A stretch of DNA of 47,442 nt, taken from assembly GCF_019458025.1 (NCBI RefSeq), contig NZ_JAHZUY010000023.1:1-47442 (forward strand). The letters run 5' to 3'. Made by a program: the position numbers and the translations under genes. Every line of letters starts with the position of its first letter. Position 1 is the first letter of the stretch. The stretch comes from Caldovatus aquaticus. GTDB lineage: Bacteria > Pseudomonadota > Alphaproteobacteria > Acetobacterales > Acetobacteraceae. Positions 25,787 to 34,086 of this stretch are shown one piece after another. The notes below the pieces were generated by a model, which worked only from the letters and a program-made list of their open reading frames with translations, did not search any database and was not told the DNA's origin.

Positions 25787-26739
25787 CGCAGGCGGATCCT
25801 CGGGTCGAGCCAGGCGATCAGCACGTCCACCAGGATGTTCAGCGCCACGAACACCACGGCGTAGAGGAACACGAGGTTCTGCATCACGAACACGTCGCGC
25901 TCGCTGACGGCGGTGAACATGGCGTAGCCGAGGCCCGGCGTGCCGAAGGCGCGCTCCACCGGGATCGAGCCGGCGAGCACGAAGCCGAGCAGGATGCCGG
26001 AAAGCGTGATCACCGGCAGCAGCGCGTTGGGCAGCGCGTGCAGCGCGATCACGGCGCGGTTGTTCAGGCCCTTGGCGCGGGCGGTGCGCACGTAGTCCTC
26101 GCGGATCACCTCGAGCAGGCTCGAGCGCGCCATGCGCGCGATGTAGGCCGCCTGCCCGAGTCCGAGCACCAGCGCCGGCCCGAGGATCATCTGCAGCGTG
26201 GTCCAGGGATCGGCGAGCAGCGAGGCCCCGGTCAGCGGCGCCCGGTAGCCGAAGGCGAAGAGCAGGCCGAGCACGATCAGCATGCCGAGCCAGAAGCCGG
26301 GCACCGCGAGGAACAGGATGCTCAGGAACCGCGCGGCGTTGTCGGCGAGGCTGTTGGGCCGGAGCGCGCTGATGAGCGCCACCGGGATGCCGACCAGCCA
26401 GGACAGCAGCACCGAGAGCAGCGCGATCTGCGCCGTCAGCGGCCCGCGGCGGAGGATCATCTCGGCCACGCTCTCGGAGCGGAAGAAGGAGTGGCCGAGC
26501 TCGCCGCGCAGGATGTCGCCCATCCACCGCAGGTACTGCACCGGCAAGGGGTCTCTCAGCCCGAGCTCCGCCATGTAGCCGGCGCGCTGCTCCTCGGTGA
26601 GCCGCGTCAGTCCCTCCGGCCCGAAGATCGCGACCAGCGGGTCGCCCGGCAGGATCCGCATGATCACGAAGACGACCACGGAGACGCCGAGCACCGTCAG
26701 CGCGCCGTACGCCAGCCGGCGGAGGATGTAGCCGAGCAT
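25783..26739 (-). CDS. ABC transporter permease, DppB type
   Basis: 318 residues. It starts at the conserved 'MLGYILRRLAYGALTVLGVS'. 'MRILPGDPL' and the EAA-loop segment 'DYVRTARAKGLNNRAVIALH' identify the family. An upstream GTG at 26778 would add 13 residues with no family similarity and was rejected. A candidate promoter lies at 26861-26890. With DppC it forms the membrane channel. Confidence 0.93.
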   Translation of the reverse strand: MLGYILRRLAYGALTVLGVSVVVFVIMRILPGDPLVAIFGPEGLTRLTEEQRAGYMAELGLRDPLPVQYLRWMGDILRGELGHSFFRSESVAEMILRRGPLTAQIALLSVLLSWLVGIPVALISALRPNSLADNAARFLSILFLAVPGFWLGMLIVLGLLFAFGYRAPLTGASLLADPWTTLQMILGPALVLGLGQAAYIARMARSSLLEVIREDYVRTARAKGLNNRAVIALHALPNALLPVITLSGILLGFVLAGSIPVERAFGTPGLGYAMFTAVSERDVFVMQNLVFLYAVVFVALNILVDVLIAWLDPRIRLR

Positions 26740-26860
26740 CAGTGGGCAACCGCACGCGTCATGGCGGTGCCGCCGCACGCCACCCGGCAGGCCATCGGAC
26801 GCCTCCCTTCCCGATCCGCGCGAGGTGGGCCAGGCCGCGCACGTCCGGCGCGTTGGGCGA

Positions 26861-26890
26861 ACGGTAGTCCTTGCCGGCAGCGCGGGTCAA
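26861..26890 (-). promoter_or_regulatory. Candidate promoter of the dppBC-type permease genes
   Basis: On the minus strand, TTGACC (26890-26885), an 18-base spacer and TACCGT (26866-26861) give a 5/6 and 3/6 match to sigma-70 hexamers, about 122 bases before the permease start at 26739. Confidence 0.35.
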
Positions 26891-26915
26891 CGCGGAGCTG
26901 CGCCTCCGCCGCCGG

Positions 26916-26951
26916 CCCGGCCGGGGTTCCGCCGCGCCCGGCCCGGCCGGG
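26916..26951 (-). terminator. GC-rich hairpin downstream of the methyltransferase-like gene
   Basis: CCCGGCCGGG (26916-26925) and CCCGGCCGGG (26942-26951) are self-complementary and can pair with each other over 10 bp. They lie 24 bases past the stop of the minus-strand gene ending at 26976. No T tract, hence low confidence. Confidence 0.35.
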
Positions 26952-26975
26952 CAGGGGAGCGATCGGGCGGGGCTT

Positions 26976-27446
26976 CTAGATCCAGCGCCGCACCCGCGCG
27001 GCATAGGCTTCGTAGGCGGAGCCGAAGCGCCGGCGCAGGTAGCGCTCCTCGCGCCGCACCACGAGGCGGTCGAGCAGGACGCCGATCACCGCGACCGCAA
27101 GCCAGCCCCACAGGTCGCCCCAGCGCAGCGCGAGGCCCGCGGCGAACACCAGGAAGCCGAGATAGATCGGATTGCGGCTGAAGCGGAACGGACCGCTCTC
27201 GATCAGCCGCGCGGCCGGGCGATCGGGCCGCGGATCGGTCCCGGCGCGCAGCATCAGCGCCAGCGCCCAGCCGCCCAGCGCCACGCCGAGGCCGGCCACG
27301 ACCAGCCCGGGCAGCCGCAGCGGCGGCGCGACCGGCACGGGAACGGCGCGGCCCAGGAGCCAGGCGGCCAGCAGCACCGCGCCGACGATCACCGGCGGCG
27401 GCACGACGACGCCGGGCCCGCGGTCCGTCTCCTCCGGTGCCGCCAC
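26976..27446 (-). CDS. Isoprenylcysteine carboxyl methyltransferase-family membrane protein
   Basis: 156 residues with about four membrane segments. 'LIESGPFRFSRNPIYLGFLV' (GPFxxxRNPIYLG) and 'EERYLRRRFGSAYEAYAARV' (EExxLxxxFGxxYxxY) are the hallmarks of the ICMT/phospholipid methyltransferase superfamily, which uses SAM at the membrane. Bacterial members have diverse or unknown substrates. GTG start, with GGAGGAGA internal to the first codons rather than upstream, so the start is uncertain. It is 97 bases beyond the end of ygfZ on the same strand. Confidence 0.82.
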   Translation of the reverse strand: MAAPEETDRGPGVVVPPPVIVGAVLLAAWLLGRAVPVPVAPPLRLPGLVVAGLGVALGGWALALMLRAGTDPRPDRPAARLIESGPFRFSRNPIYLGFLVFAAGLALRWGDLWGWLAVAVIGVLLDRLVVRREERYLRRRFGSAYEAYAARVRRWI

Positions 27447-27543
27447 GCTCAGGCGCCCTGCCGCCGGACGGCGGCGCGCGGCCGGCCGGTGCTGCCCGCC
27501 GCCCGGCCCGCGGTGCGGGAGCGCATCGGCCGGCGCCCCCCGC

Positions 27544-28386
27544 TCAGGCCGCGTCGCGCGCGGGAAGGCGCATCCAGGCGGGGACGCATGGCGTGATCCG
27601 CGCCTCGCCGCAGGCGAGCGCCTCGCCCCCGGCGATCGCCTCGAGGCGCAGCAGGGCGAGGCCGCGATCCCCTCGGCCGGAGCGCATCGCGCCGCGTTCG
27701 GCGCCGTCGGGGCCGAACGCCGGCGTGCCGGGCGCCGGGAGCGGCCCGGCGACCGTCACCGGCACCAGGCGCCGCTTCACCAGGCCGCGGTACTTCGTGC
27801 GCGCGGTCAGCTCCTGCCCCATGTAGCAGCCCTTGGTCCAGGAGATGCCGTTCAGCTCGTCGAATCCGGCCTCGAGCAGCACGGTCCGGTCCGCCTCGAG
27901 GTCGCGCGAGCCGTCCGGCAGGCCGAGCGCAAGCCGGTGGCGGTCCCAGTCCGCCGGGCCGGCATCGGCCGCCGGCGCGGAGGCCGCCGGCGCGAGCAGC
28001 CGCCACCCCGCCTCCGGCAGGCGCGGGTCGGGGGCGGCGAGCGCCGCGGGCGGCCGCGCGCTCCCGCCCCAGCCCGCCAGCACGGCGAAGGCGTCGCTCG
28101 CATCGCGCAGCGCCACGCGGGCGCGCAGCCGGAAGCGCCCGAGCCGCTGCACCAGCAGCGGCGCCTGCGCCCGCTCGCAGTCGAGCAGCAGGCGCTGCCC
28201 GTCCCCCGCATCGAAGACGAAGAAGTCCGCCAGCCACTTGCCCTGCGGCGTGAGCAGCGCGGCCCACACCGCGCGGCCGGGCGCGGCCAGCGTGACGTCG
28301 TTGGACACCAGGCCCTGGAGGAAGGGGACGCGGTCCTCGCCCGCGACCTCCACCACCCCCCGGTCGGGCAGCAGCGCGGTCGGCAT
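27544..28386 (-). CDS. ygfZ: YgfZ/GcvT-domain folate-binding protein
   Basis: 280 residues. It has the diagnostic 'KGCYMGQE' loop containing the conserved Cys (KGCYxGQE), preceded by 'LEAGFDELNGISWT'. YgfZ supports repair or assembly of certain Fe-S enzymes and binds tetrahydrofolate. The start at 28386 (MPTALLPDRGVVEV) matches the family N-terminus. A longer frame to 28560 is low-complexity. Divergent from the sugar-type binding protein at 28629. Confidence 0.92.
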   Translation of the reverse strand: MPTALLPDRGVVEVAGEDRVPFLQGLVSNDVTLAAPGRAVWAALLTPQGKWLADFFVFDAGDGQRLLLDCERAQAPLLVQRLGRFRLRARVALRDASDAFAVLAGWGGSARPPAALAAPDPRLPEAGWRLLAPAASAPAADAGPADWDRHRLALGLPDGSRDLEADRTVLLEAGFDELNGISWTKGCYMGQELTARTKYRGLVKRRLVPVTVAGPLPAPGTPAFGPDGAERGAMRSGRGDRGLALLRLEAIAGGEALACGEARITPCVPAWMRLPARDAA

Positions 28387-28502
28387 GCGCCAGAGGTGTG
28401 GCGCCGGGCCCGCCGCTGCAACCTCCCGCCCGCCGACCGGTCCCTGTCCCCTCGGCCGCCCCGGGCCGGCCCCGGGCGGCGCGGCGCCGCGGCGGGTAGT
28501 GT

Positions 28503-28532
28503 TTGATTCCGCTGTTTGATGCGCGGCATGAT
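28503..28532 (+). promoter_or_regulatory. Candidate promoter of the sugar-type ABC operon
   Basis: TTGATT (28503-28508), an 18-base spacer and CATGAT (28527-28532) match sigma-70 hexamers 4/6 each. The direct repeat GTTTGAT (28501-28507 and 28514-28520) overlaps it. It lies about 100 bases before the binding-protein ATG. Confidence 0.38.
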
Positions 28533-28570
28533 GGGCGTGCGTCCGGACCGGCTCCGGCAAGAGAGCCCGG

Positions 28571-28597
28571 ACGGAACCGACGGAACCGCGGAAACCG
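28571..28597 (+). repeat. Three 9-base direct repeats in the leader of the sugar-type operon
   Basis: ACGGAACCG (28571-28579), ACGGAACCG (28580-28588) and CGGAAACCG (28589-28597) follow head to tail. They are flanked by the inverted pair CGGACCGG (28544-28551) and CCGGTCCG (28595-28602). They lie between the candidate promoter and the SD, so they could be protein-binding sites or a folded leader. Confidence 0.5.
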
Positions 28598-28628
28598 GTC
28601 CGACAGCGACCGGCACAGGGAGGAAAGC

Positions 28629-29963
28629 ATGGTGCGTCCGATCAGGCGGCGTCGCGCATTGGCCATCTCCGGCGCCGGCGTCGCCGCCTCCGCAGCCGGG
28701 GGGCTGGCCGGCGTTCTCGCCTCCGGCCGCGCGCCGGCCTACGCGCAGGCCGCAACGATCCACTGGCTGCGCTGGAACGACTTCGTCCCCGCCTCGGACC
28801 AGCTCCTGCGCCGCGAGATCGCGCAGGAGTGCCAGCGCGCCCTCGGCATCCGCCTGAACATCGAGACGATCAACGCCAACGACATCCAGGCGCGGATCAC
28901 CTCGGCGGTGCAGTCCGGCAGCGGGCCCGACATCGTCTGCGTGCTCAACAACTGGGCGCAGCTCTACGGGCAGAGCACGGCCAACGTGGACGACGTCGCC
29001 GAGGCGATCGGCGCCGCCCAGGGCGGCTTCTACGAGACCTCGCGCACCGTGGCGCACGACGGGCAGCGCTGGGTCGGCGTCCCGTGGAGCATCGTCGGGC
29101 TGCAGATCGCCTACCGCAAGTCGTGGTTCGCCGAGGTCGGCTACGAGCGCTTCCCGCAGACCTGGGAGGAGTACCGCGATGCCGGGCGCAAGCTGAAGGC
29201 GAAGGGCCGGCCGATCGGCCAGACGCTCGGCCACACCTTCGGCGACGCGCCCGCCTTCGCCTACCCCTACCTCTGGTCCTGGGGCGGCAAGGAGGTGGAG
29301 GCGGACGGCCGGACGGTCGTGCTCAACACGCCGCAGACGGTCGAGTCGGTGCGCTTCATGACCGCCTTCTGGCGCGAGGCGCACGACGAGGGCGGGCTCG
29401 CCTGGGACGACTCGAACAACAACCGCGCCTTCCTCTCGGGCTCGATCTGCGCCACGCTCAACGGCGCCTCGATCTACGTCGAGGCGCTGCGCCGCCCGCA
29501 GGCCTACCAGACCGAGCGCGGCACGCCGATGAAGGACGACATCGGCCATGCGCCGCTGCCGCGCGGGCCCGGCGGCCAGTTCAGCTACCACGTGCCCTTC
29601 ACCAACATCCTGATGCGCTATTCGCGCCAGCAGGAGGCGGCGAAGCGCTTCCTCGCCTGGATCGGCTCGCGCGAGGTGTTCGACAAGTGGTTCGTCTCGC
29701 AGAAGGGCTTCTCCGTCGGCCCGACGAGGATCTGGGAGCAGCACCCGCTGTGGAACGAGGACCCGGTGATGCTGCCCTACCGGACGGCGGCGCAGACCGG
29801 CCGCTTCGCCGGCTACGCCGGTCCCTCCAACCGCAAGGCGGCCGAGGTGCTCACCAAGTACATCCTGACCGACATGTACGCGAAGGCGGTGCAGGGCATG
29901 GCGCCCGAGCAGGCCGTGCGCGAGGCGCATGAGGAACTGGTCCGGATCTACGGCGCGGCCTGA
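28629..29963 (+). CDS. Sugar-type ABC transporter substrate-binding protein (family 1)
   Basis: 444 residues. A twin-arginine-rich start (MVRPIRRRRALAISGAG) and cleavage near 'PAYAQA' point to Tat or Sec export. Family-1 features are 'ITSAVQSGSGPDIVCV' and 'YRKSWFAEVGYERFPQTWEE'. The protein would bind a carbohydrate or polyol. First gene of a run with two MalF/MalG-type permeases, a MalK-type ATPase and an SDR. The SD is AGGGAGGA, about 6 bases upstream. Confidence 0.92.
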   Translation: MVRPIRRRRALAISGAGVAASAAGGLAGVLASGRAPAYAQAATIHWLRWNDFVPASDQLLRREIAQECQRALGIRLNIETINANDIQARITSAVQSGSGPDIVCVLNNWAQLYGQSTANVDDVAEAIGAAQGGFYETSRTVAHDGQRWVGVPWSIVGLQIAYRKSWFAEVGYERFPQTWEEYRDAGRKLKAKGRPIGQTLGHTFGDAPAFAYPYLWSWGGKEVEADGRTVVLNTPQTVESVRFMTAFWREAHDEGGLAWDDSNNNRAFLSGSICATLNGASIYVEALRRPQAYQTERGTPMKDDIGHAPLPRGPGGQFSYHVPFTNILMRYSRQQEAAKRFLAWIGSREVFDKWFVSQKGFSVGPTRIWEQHPLWNEDPVMLPYRTAAQTGRFAGYAGPSNRKAAEVLTKYILTDMYAKAVQGMAPEQAVREAHEELVRIYGAA

Positions 29964-30043
29964 CGCGGCCGCCCGCCCGCAGCGCGCGCGGTCCCGCTGC
30001 CCCCGCCGGGGCGGCGGGGCCGGCGCAGGGAGCGTGAAACCCG

Positions 30044-30982
30044 ATGTCCGTGACCACCACCGCCGCCCTTCGCGCCCCTGAGGCCGCCGGCCGGGGGCGC
30101 CTGAAGGGCCTGTTCGAGGACGAGCGCCGGCTCGCCTTCGCGCTGCTGTTCCCGACCATGCTGCTGCTCGGGCTGTTCATCGCCTACCCCTTCGTCAAGG
30201 GCGTGATGCTCTCCCTGACGAACGCGAAGGTGGGCGAGCCCGGCGAGTGGGTGGGCCTCGCGAACTTCGCGAAGATCTGGAACGACGCGATCTTCCGCAC
30301 CGCGGTGTGGAACACCTTCTGGTACACGGCGGTCACCACCGTCTTCAAGCTGGCGCTCGGCCTGTGGCTCGCGGTGCTGCTGAACCGGCACTTCCGGGGC
30401 AAGGCGTTCGTGCGCGCCTTCATCCTGCTGCCCTTCATCATCCCGACGGTGCTCTCGACCTTCGCCTGGAAGTGGATGTTCGACCCCACCTTCAGCGTGC
30501 TGAACTGGAGCTTCTACAAGCTCGGCCTCATCGGCGGGCGCATCAACTGGCTCGGCGACCCGGACCTCGCCATGGCCTCGGTGATGATCGTCAACATCTG
30601 GCGCGGCGTGCCCTTCTACGCGATCAGCCTGCTCGCCGGCCTGCAGACCATCAGCCCGGAGCTGCACGAGGCGGCGGCGATCGACGGCGCCAGGCCCTGG
30701 CAGCGCTTCTGGCACGTCACCTGGCCGCTGCTGCTGCCGGTGACGATGGTGGTGGTGCTGTTCTCGGTGATCCAGACCTTCGCCGACTTCCAGCTCGTTT
30801 ACGTGCTGACCGGCGGGGGGCCGGCGAACGCGACTCACCTGTTCGCGACCTACGCATACCAGATCGCGATCGGCACGGGGCTGCTCAGCGAGGGCGCGGC
30901 GATCTCGCTCGCCATGTTCCCGGTGCTGTTCCTGGTGGTGGTCGTGCAGCTCCTCTACATCCGCCGGGTGGAGACGCGCTGA
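30044..30982 (+). CDS. Sugar ABC transporter permease, MalF/UgpA type
   Basis: 312 residues, six membrane segments. The EAA loop 'LHEAAAIDGARPWQRFWHVT' is typical of carbohydrate permeases. AGGGAGCG lies before the start at 30044, 80 bases after the binding-protein gene. Its stop is followed one base later by the next permease ATG, so these two are coupled. Confidence 0.93.
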   Translation: MSVTTTAALRAPEAAGRGRLKGLFEDERRLAFALLFPTMLLLGLFIAYPFVKGVMLSLTNAKVGEPGEWVGLANFAKIWNDAIFRTAVWNTFWYTAVTTVFKLALGLWLAVLLNRHFRGKAFVRAFILLPFIIPTVLSTFAWKWMFDPTFSVLNWSFYKLGLIGGRINWLGDPDLAMASVMIVNIWRGVPFYAISLLAGLQTISPELHEAAAIDGARPWQRFWHVTWPLLLPVTMVVVLFSVIQTFADFQLVYVLTGGGPANATHLFATYAYQIAIGTGLLSEGAAISLAMFPVLFLVVVVQLLYIRRVETR

Positions 30983-30983
30983 G

Positions 30984-31835
30984 ATGATCGAAGGAGCCGT
31001 GTGGCGGAAGTGGGTGTTCTTCTACATCCCGCTCGCTGCCTTCGTCTTCCTGCTGCTGTTCCCCTTCTACTGGATGATCATCACCGCGGTGCGCCCGGAC
31101 GCGGAGCTGTACCGGCCGTGGAACGCGCCCAACTACGCGCCGTTCTGGACCGCGAACCCGACCCTCGAGCACATCCGCTACCTGCTGGAGGAGACGCTGT
31201 TCAGCACCTGGATGCTGAACACGATGATCATCGCGCTCGTCTCCACCCTGATCTCGCTCGTCTGCGGCGTGTTCGCGGGCTACGCGCTGGCGCGGCTGAA
31301 CTTCCCCTTCGCCGGCGGCCTCGGCACCGGGATCTTCGTCACCTACCTGGTGCCGCAGACGCTGCTGTTCATCCCGCTGTCGGACATCGTGCGCAACTTC
31401 CGCCTCGGCGACACGCCCTGGGCTCTGATCCTCACCTACCCGACCTTCCTGATCCCGTTCTGCACCTGGCTGATGATGGGCTACTTCAAGGCCATCCCGA
31501 AGGAGCTCGAGGAGTGCGCGCGCATTGACGGCGCCTCGCGCTTCAAGGCGATGCTCTACATCATCCTGCCGATCGCGGTGCCGGGCATCCTCTCGGCCGG
31601 CATCTTCGCCTTCACCCTTTCCTGGAACGAGTTCATCTACGCGCTCGTCTTCCTCTCCTCGCCGGAGCAGAAGACCGTCCCGGTCGGCGTCACCTCGGAG
31701 CTGATCCGCGGCGACGTGTTCTTCTGGGGACCGCTGATGGCCGGCGCGCTGCTCGGCTCGATCCCGGTGGCGCTGGTCTACTCGTTCTTCGTCGAGCACT
31801 ACGTCGCCGGCCTCACCGGCTCCGTGAAGGGATAG
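30984..31835 (+). CDS. Sugar ABC transporter permease, MalG/UgpE type
   Basis: 283 residues with six membrane segments. The EAA loop reads 'LEECARIDGASRFKAMLYII', and 'LSWNEFIYALVFL' is the typical MalG-type segment. Pairs with the upstream permease; the ATPase gene starts six bases after its stop. Confidence 0.93.
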   Translation: MIEGAVWRKWVFFYIPLAAFVFLLLFPFYWMIITAVRPDAELYRPWNAPNYAPFWTANPTLEHIRYLLEETLFSTWMLNTMIIALVSTLISLVCGVFAGYALARLNFPFAGGLGTGIFVTYLVPQTLLFIPLSDIVRNFRLGDTPWALILTYPTFLIPFCTWLMMGYFKAIPKELEECARIDGASRFKAMLYIILPIAVPGILSAGIFAFTLSWNEFIYALVFLSSPEQKTVPVGVTSELIRGDVFFWGPLMAGALLGSIPVALVYSFFVEHYVAGLTGSVKG

Positions 31836-31841
31836 TCCGCC

Positions 31842-32933
31842 GTGGCCCAGGTCGTCATCCGCAACCTCAACAAGAAGTTCGACGAGGTCCACGCCGTGAA
31901 GGACGTGAACCTCGACATCCGCGACAAGGAGTTCATGGTCTTCGTCGGCCCCTCCGGCTGCGGCAAGACGACGACGCTGCGCATGATCGCGGGGCTCGAA
32001 TCCGTCACCTCCGGCCAGATCCTGATCGGCGAGCGGGTGGTGAACGACCTTCCCCCGATGGACCGCGACATCGCGATGGTGTTCCAGAACTACGCGCTCT
32101 ACCCGCACATGAGCGTGTACGACAACATGGCCTTCGGCCTGAAGATGCGGAAGTTCGACCGCGAGGAGATCCGCCGTCGCGTCCACGAGGCGGCGGACAT
32201 CCTTGGCATCCGCGACTACCTGCACCGCAAGCCGCGCCAGCTCTCCGGCGGCCAGCGCCAGCGCGTCGCGCTGGGCCGGGCGATCGTGCGCCACCCGCAG
32301 GTGTTCCTGTTCGACGAGCCGCTCTCCAACCTCGACGCCAAGCTGCGCGTGCAGATGCGGGTCGAGCTCAAGAAGCTGCACGAGCGCCTCGGCACCACCG
32401 CCGTCTACGTCACCCACGACCAGGTGGAGGCGATGACGCTCGGCGACCGCGTGGTGGTGATGCGCGACGGCGTCGTGCAGCAGGTCGGCGAGCCGCTCGA
32501 GCTCTACAACCGTCCCGCCAACCTGTTCGTCGCCGGGTTCCTCGGCTCGCCGGCGATGAACTTCTCCCGGGTGCGCGTCGCCGCGGCGAACGGCGGCCTG
32601 CGGATCGAGAACGAGGGCCTCCGCCTCGCGGTCCCGCCCCCCCTCGCCGGGCGCGTCGGCCGCTACGTCGGGCGGGAACTGACCTTCGGCATCCGGCCCG
32701 AGGACCTGCGCATCGCCACCGAGGCCGATCCGCGCGACCTCTCCTTCGAGGCCGTCGTCGAGGTCGTCGAGCGGCTGGGCTCGGAGACGCTGCTCGACCT
32801 CTCCGTCGGCGCCGACACGATGGTCGCGGCGGTCGAGCCGGACGCGCCGGCGCGCGTGCGCGGCCGGCTGCGCCTCGCCGTGAACCCGGAGCGCATGCAC
32901 TTCTTCGACCCCGCAACCGAGACGGCGGTCTGA
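31842..32933 (+). CDS. Sugar ABC transporter ATP-binding protein, MalK/UgpC type
   Basis: 363 residues, normal length. Walker A 'GPSGCGKTT' (36-44), Q-loop 'VFQNYALYPHMSV', signature 'LSGGQRQRVALGRAIV', Walker B 'VFLFDEPLSNLD' and switch 'YVTHDQVEAM' are all intact. The C-terminal 120 residues are the MalK-type TOBE/regulatory domain ('ELTFGIRPEDLRI'). GTG start. One base separates its stop from the SDR start. Confidence 0.95.
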   Translation: MAQVVIRNLNKKFDEVHAVKDVNLDIRDKEFMVFVGPSGCGKTTTLRMIAGLESVTSGQILIGERVVNDLPPMDRDIAMVFQNYALYPHMSVYDNMAFGLKMRKFDREEIRRRVHEAADILGIRDYLHRKPRQLSGGQRQRVALGRAIVRHPQVFLFDEPLSNLDAKLRVQMRVELKKLHERLGTTAVYVTHDQVEAMTLGDRVVVMRDGVVQQVGEPLELYNRPANLFVAGFLGSPAMNFSRVRVAAANGGLRIENEGLRLAVPPPLAGRVGRYVGRELTFGIRPEDLRIATEADPRDLSFEAVVEVVERLGSETLLDLSVGADTMVAAVEPDAPARVRGRLRLAVNPERMHFFDPATETAV

Positions 32934-32934
32934 G

Positions 32935-33705
32935 ATGCCGCGACTCGGGGGCAAGGTCGCCGTCATCACCGGCGGCGCCGGCGGGATCGGCGCCGCGACC
33001 GGCCAGCTGTTCTGCGAGGAGGGCGCGCGGGTCGTCCTGGTGGACCGCGACGCCGCGGCGATGGCCGCCGCCTGCGCCGCGATCCGCGCCGCCGTGCCCG
33101 GCGCCGTGCTGCTCGACCTCGTGCTCGACACGGCGGAGGAGGCATCGGCCGCGCGCATCGTCGCCGAGACGACGCGCGCCTTCGGCCGCCTCGACGTGCT
33201 GGTCAACAACGCCGGCATCCGCAGCTACGAGCCGCTCGCCGAGGCGAAGGCGGAGACCTGGCGGCGCATCCTCGAGGTCAACCTGCTGAGCCACGCCTTC
33301 CTCTCGCGCGAGGCGCTGCCCGCGCTGCGGGCGACGCGCGGCAACATCGTCAACGTCGCCTCCACCCACGCGGTCAATCCGCGCGCCGGCATGGGGCAGT
33401 ACGACGCGACCAAGGCCGCGATCGTCTCGCTGACGAAGACCCTCGCCTTCGAGGAGGCGCGGCACGGGGTGCGCGTCAACGCCGTCTGCCCCGGGGCGAC
33501 GCTCACGCCCTTCCACGTCCGCCGCTTCGCCGCGCAGGGCCGCACGCGCGAGGCGCTCGAGGCCGAGCGGCTGGAGAACTGCCTGCTCGCCCGCTGGGCG
33601 CAGCCGCGCGAGATCGCCTATCCGATTCTCTGGCTCGCCTCGGACGAGGCCTCCTATGTCACGGCGGCGGTGCTGATGGCGGACGGCGGCATGAAGGTGC
33701 TGTAG
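32935..33705 (+). CDS. Short-chain dehydrogenase/reductase
   Basis: 256 residues. The Rossmann motif 'TGGAGGIG' (12-19), 'NNAG' (91-94), S143 and the Y156-x3-K160 pair form a complete SDR active site. D37 after the second strand ('LVDRD') favours NAD(H) over NADP(H). It is the last gene of the sugar-type ABC operon, one base behind the ATPase, so it probably oxidises the imported sugar or polyol. Substrate not predictable. Confidence 0.92.
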   Translation: MPRLGGKVAVITGGAGGIGAATGQLFCEEGARVVLVDRDAAAMAAACAAIRAAVPGAVLLDLVLDTAEEASAARIVAETTRAFGRLDVLVNNAGIRSYEPLAEAKAETWRRILEVNLLSHAFLSREALPALRATRGNIVNVASTHAVNPRAGMGQYDATKAAIVSLTKTLAFEEARHGVRVNAVCPGATLTPFHVRRFAAQGRTREALEAERLENCLLARWAQPREIAYPILWLASDEASYVTAAVLMADGGMKVL

Positions 33706-33720
33706 CCGCCACGCGGAACG

Positions 33721-33739
33721 GGCACAGAACAGATGTGCC
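33721..33739. promoter_or_regulatory. Inverted repeat upstream of the Xre/hydrogenase-like operon
   Basis: GGCACA (33721-33726), a 7-base spacer and TGTGCC (33734-33739) form a perfect 6 bp dyad in an unusually AT-rich stretch for this genome (33740-33790). It lies 93 bases before the Xre gene and 16 bases after the SDR stop. It may be the binding site of the Xre protein or a weak terminator for the sugar operon. Confidence 0.4.
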
Positions 33740-33757
33740 AGACATGAATTTTCCATC

Positions 33758-33786
33758 TTGAAGCCAAGAAAGCAATGCATTAGCTT
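33758..33786 (+). promoter_or_regulatory. Candidate promoter of the Xre-hyf-like operon
   Basis: TTGAAG (33758-33763), a 17-base spacer and TAGCTT (33781-33786) match sigma-70 hexamers 4/6 and 3/6, 46 bases before the Xre ATG, in the AT-rich interval downstream of the dyad at 33721. Confidence 0.35.
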
Positions 33787-33831
33787 CGGGCCGGTCAGGG
33801 AAGACAGCCCAGCCGACATGTCCCTCCGCCC

Positions 33832-34077
33832 ATGATCACCGCGGCGCAGATCCGCGCGGCGCGTGCGCTGCTCGGCATGGACCAGCGCCGGCTCGCCGAG
33901 CTCTCCGGCCTCTCGCTGCCGACCATCCAGCGCATGGAGGCGAGCGAGGGCGTGATCCGCGGCAACGTGGATTCGCTGATGAAGCTGATCGCGGCGCTCG
34001 ACGCCGCGGGCGTGGTGCTGATCGCCGAGGGGGCGGTGAGCCCGGGCGGCGGCCGCGGCGTGCGGCTGAAGGGCTGA
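33832..34077 (+). CDS. Small Xre-type helix-turn-helix regulator
   Basis: 81 residues. The HTH covers about 5-60: 'QIRAARALLGMDQRRLAELS' then 'GLSLPTIQRMEASEG'. The end 'LIAALDAAGVVLIAEG' resembles the common short form of alphaproteobacterial Xre proteins. No clear SD is visible. It begins 9 bases before the membrane-subunit gene at 34087 and so heads the hydrogenase-4-like operon. It is a plausible local regulator acting on the dyad at 33721. Confidence 0.87.
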   Translation: MITAAQIRAARALLGMDQRRLAELSGLSLPTIQRMEASEGVIRGNVDSLMKLIAALDAAGVVLIAEGAVSPGGGRGVRLKG

Positions 34078-34086
34078 GGCGCGGGC

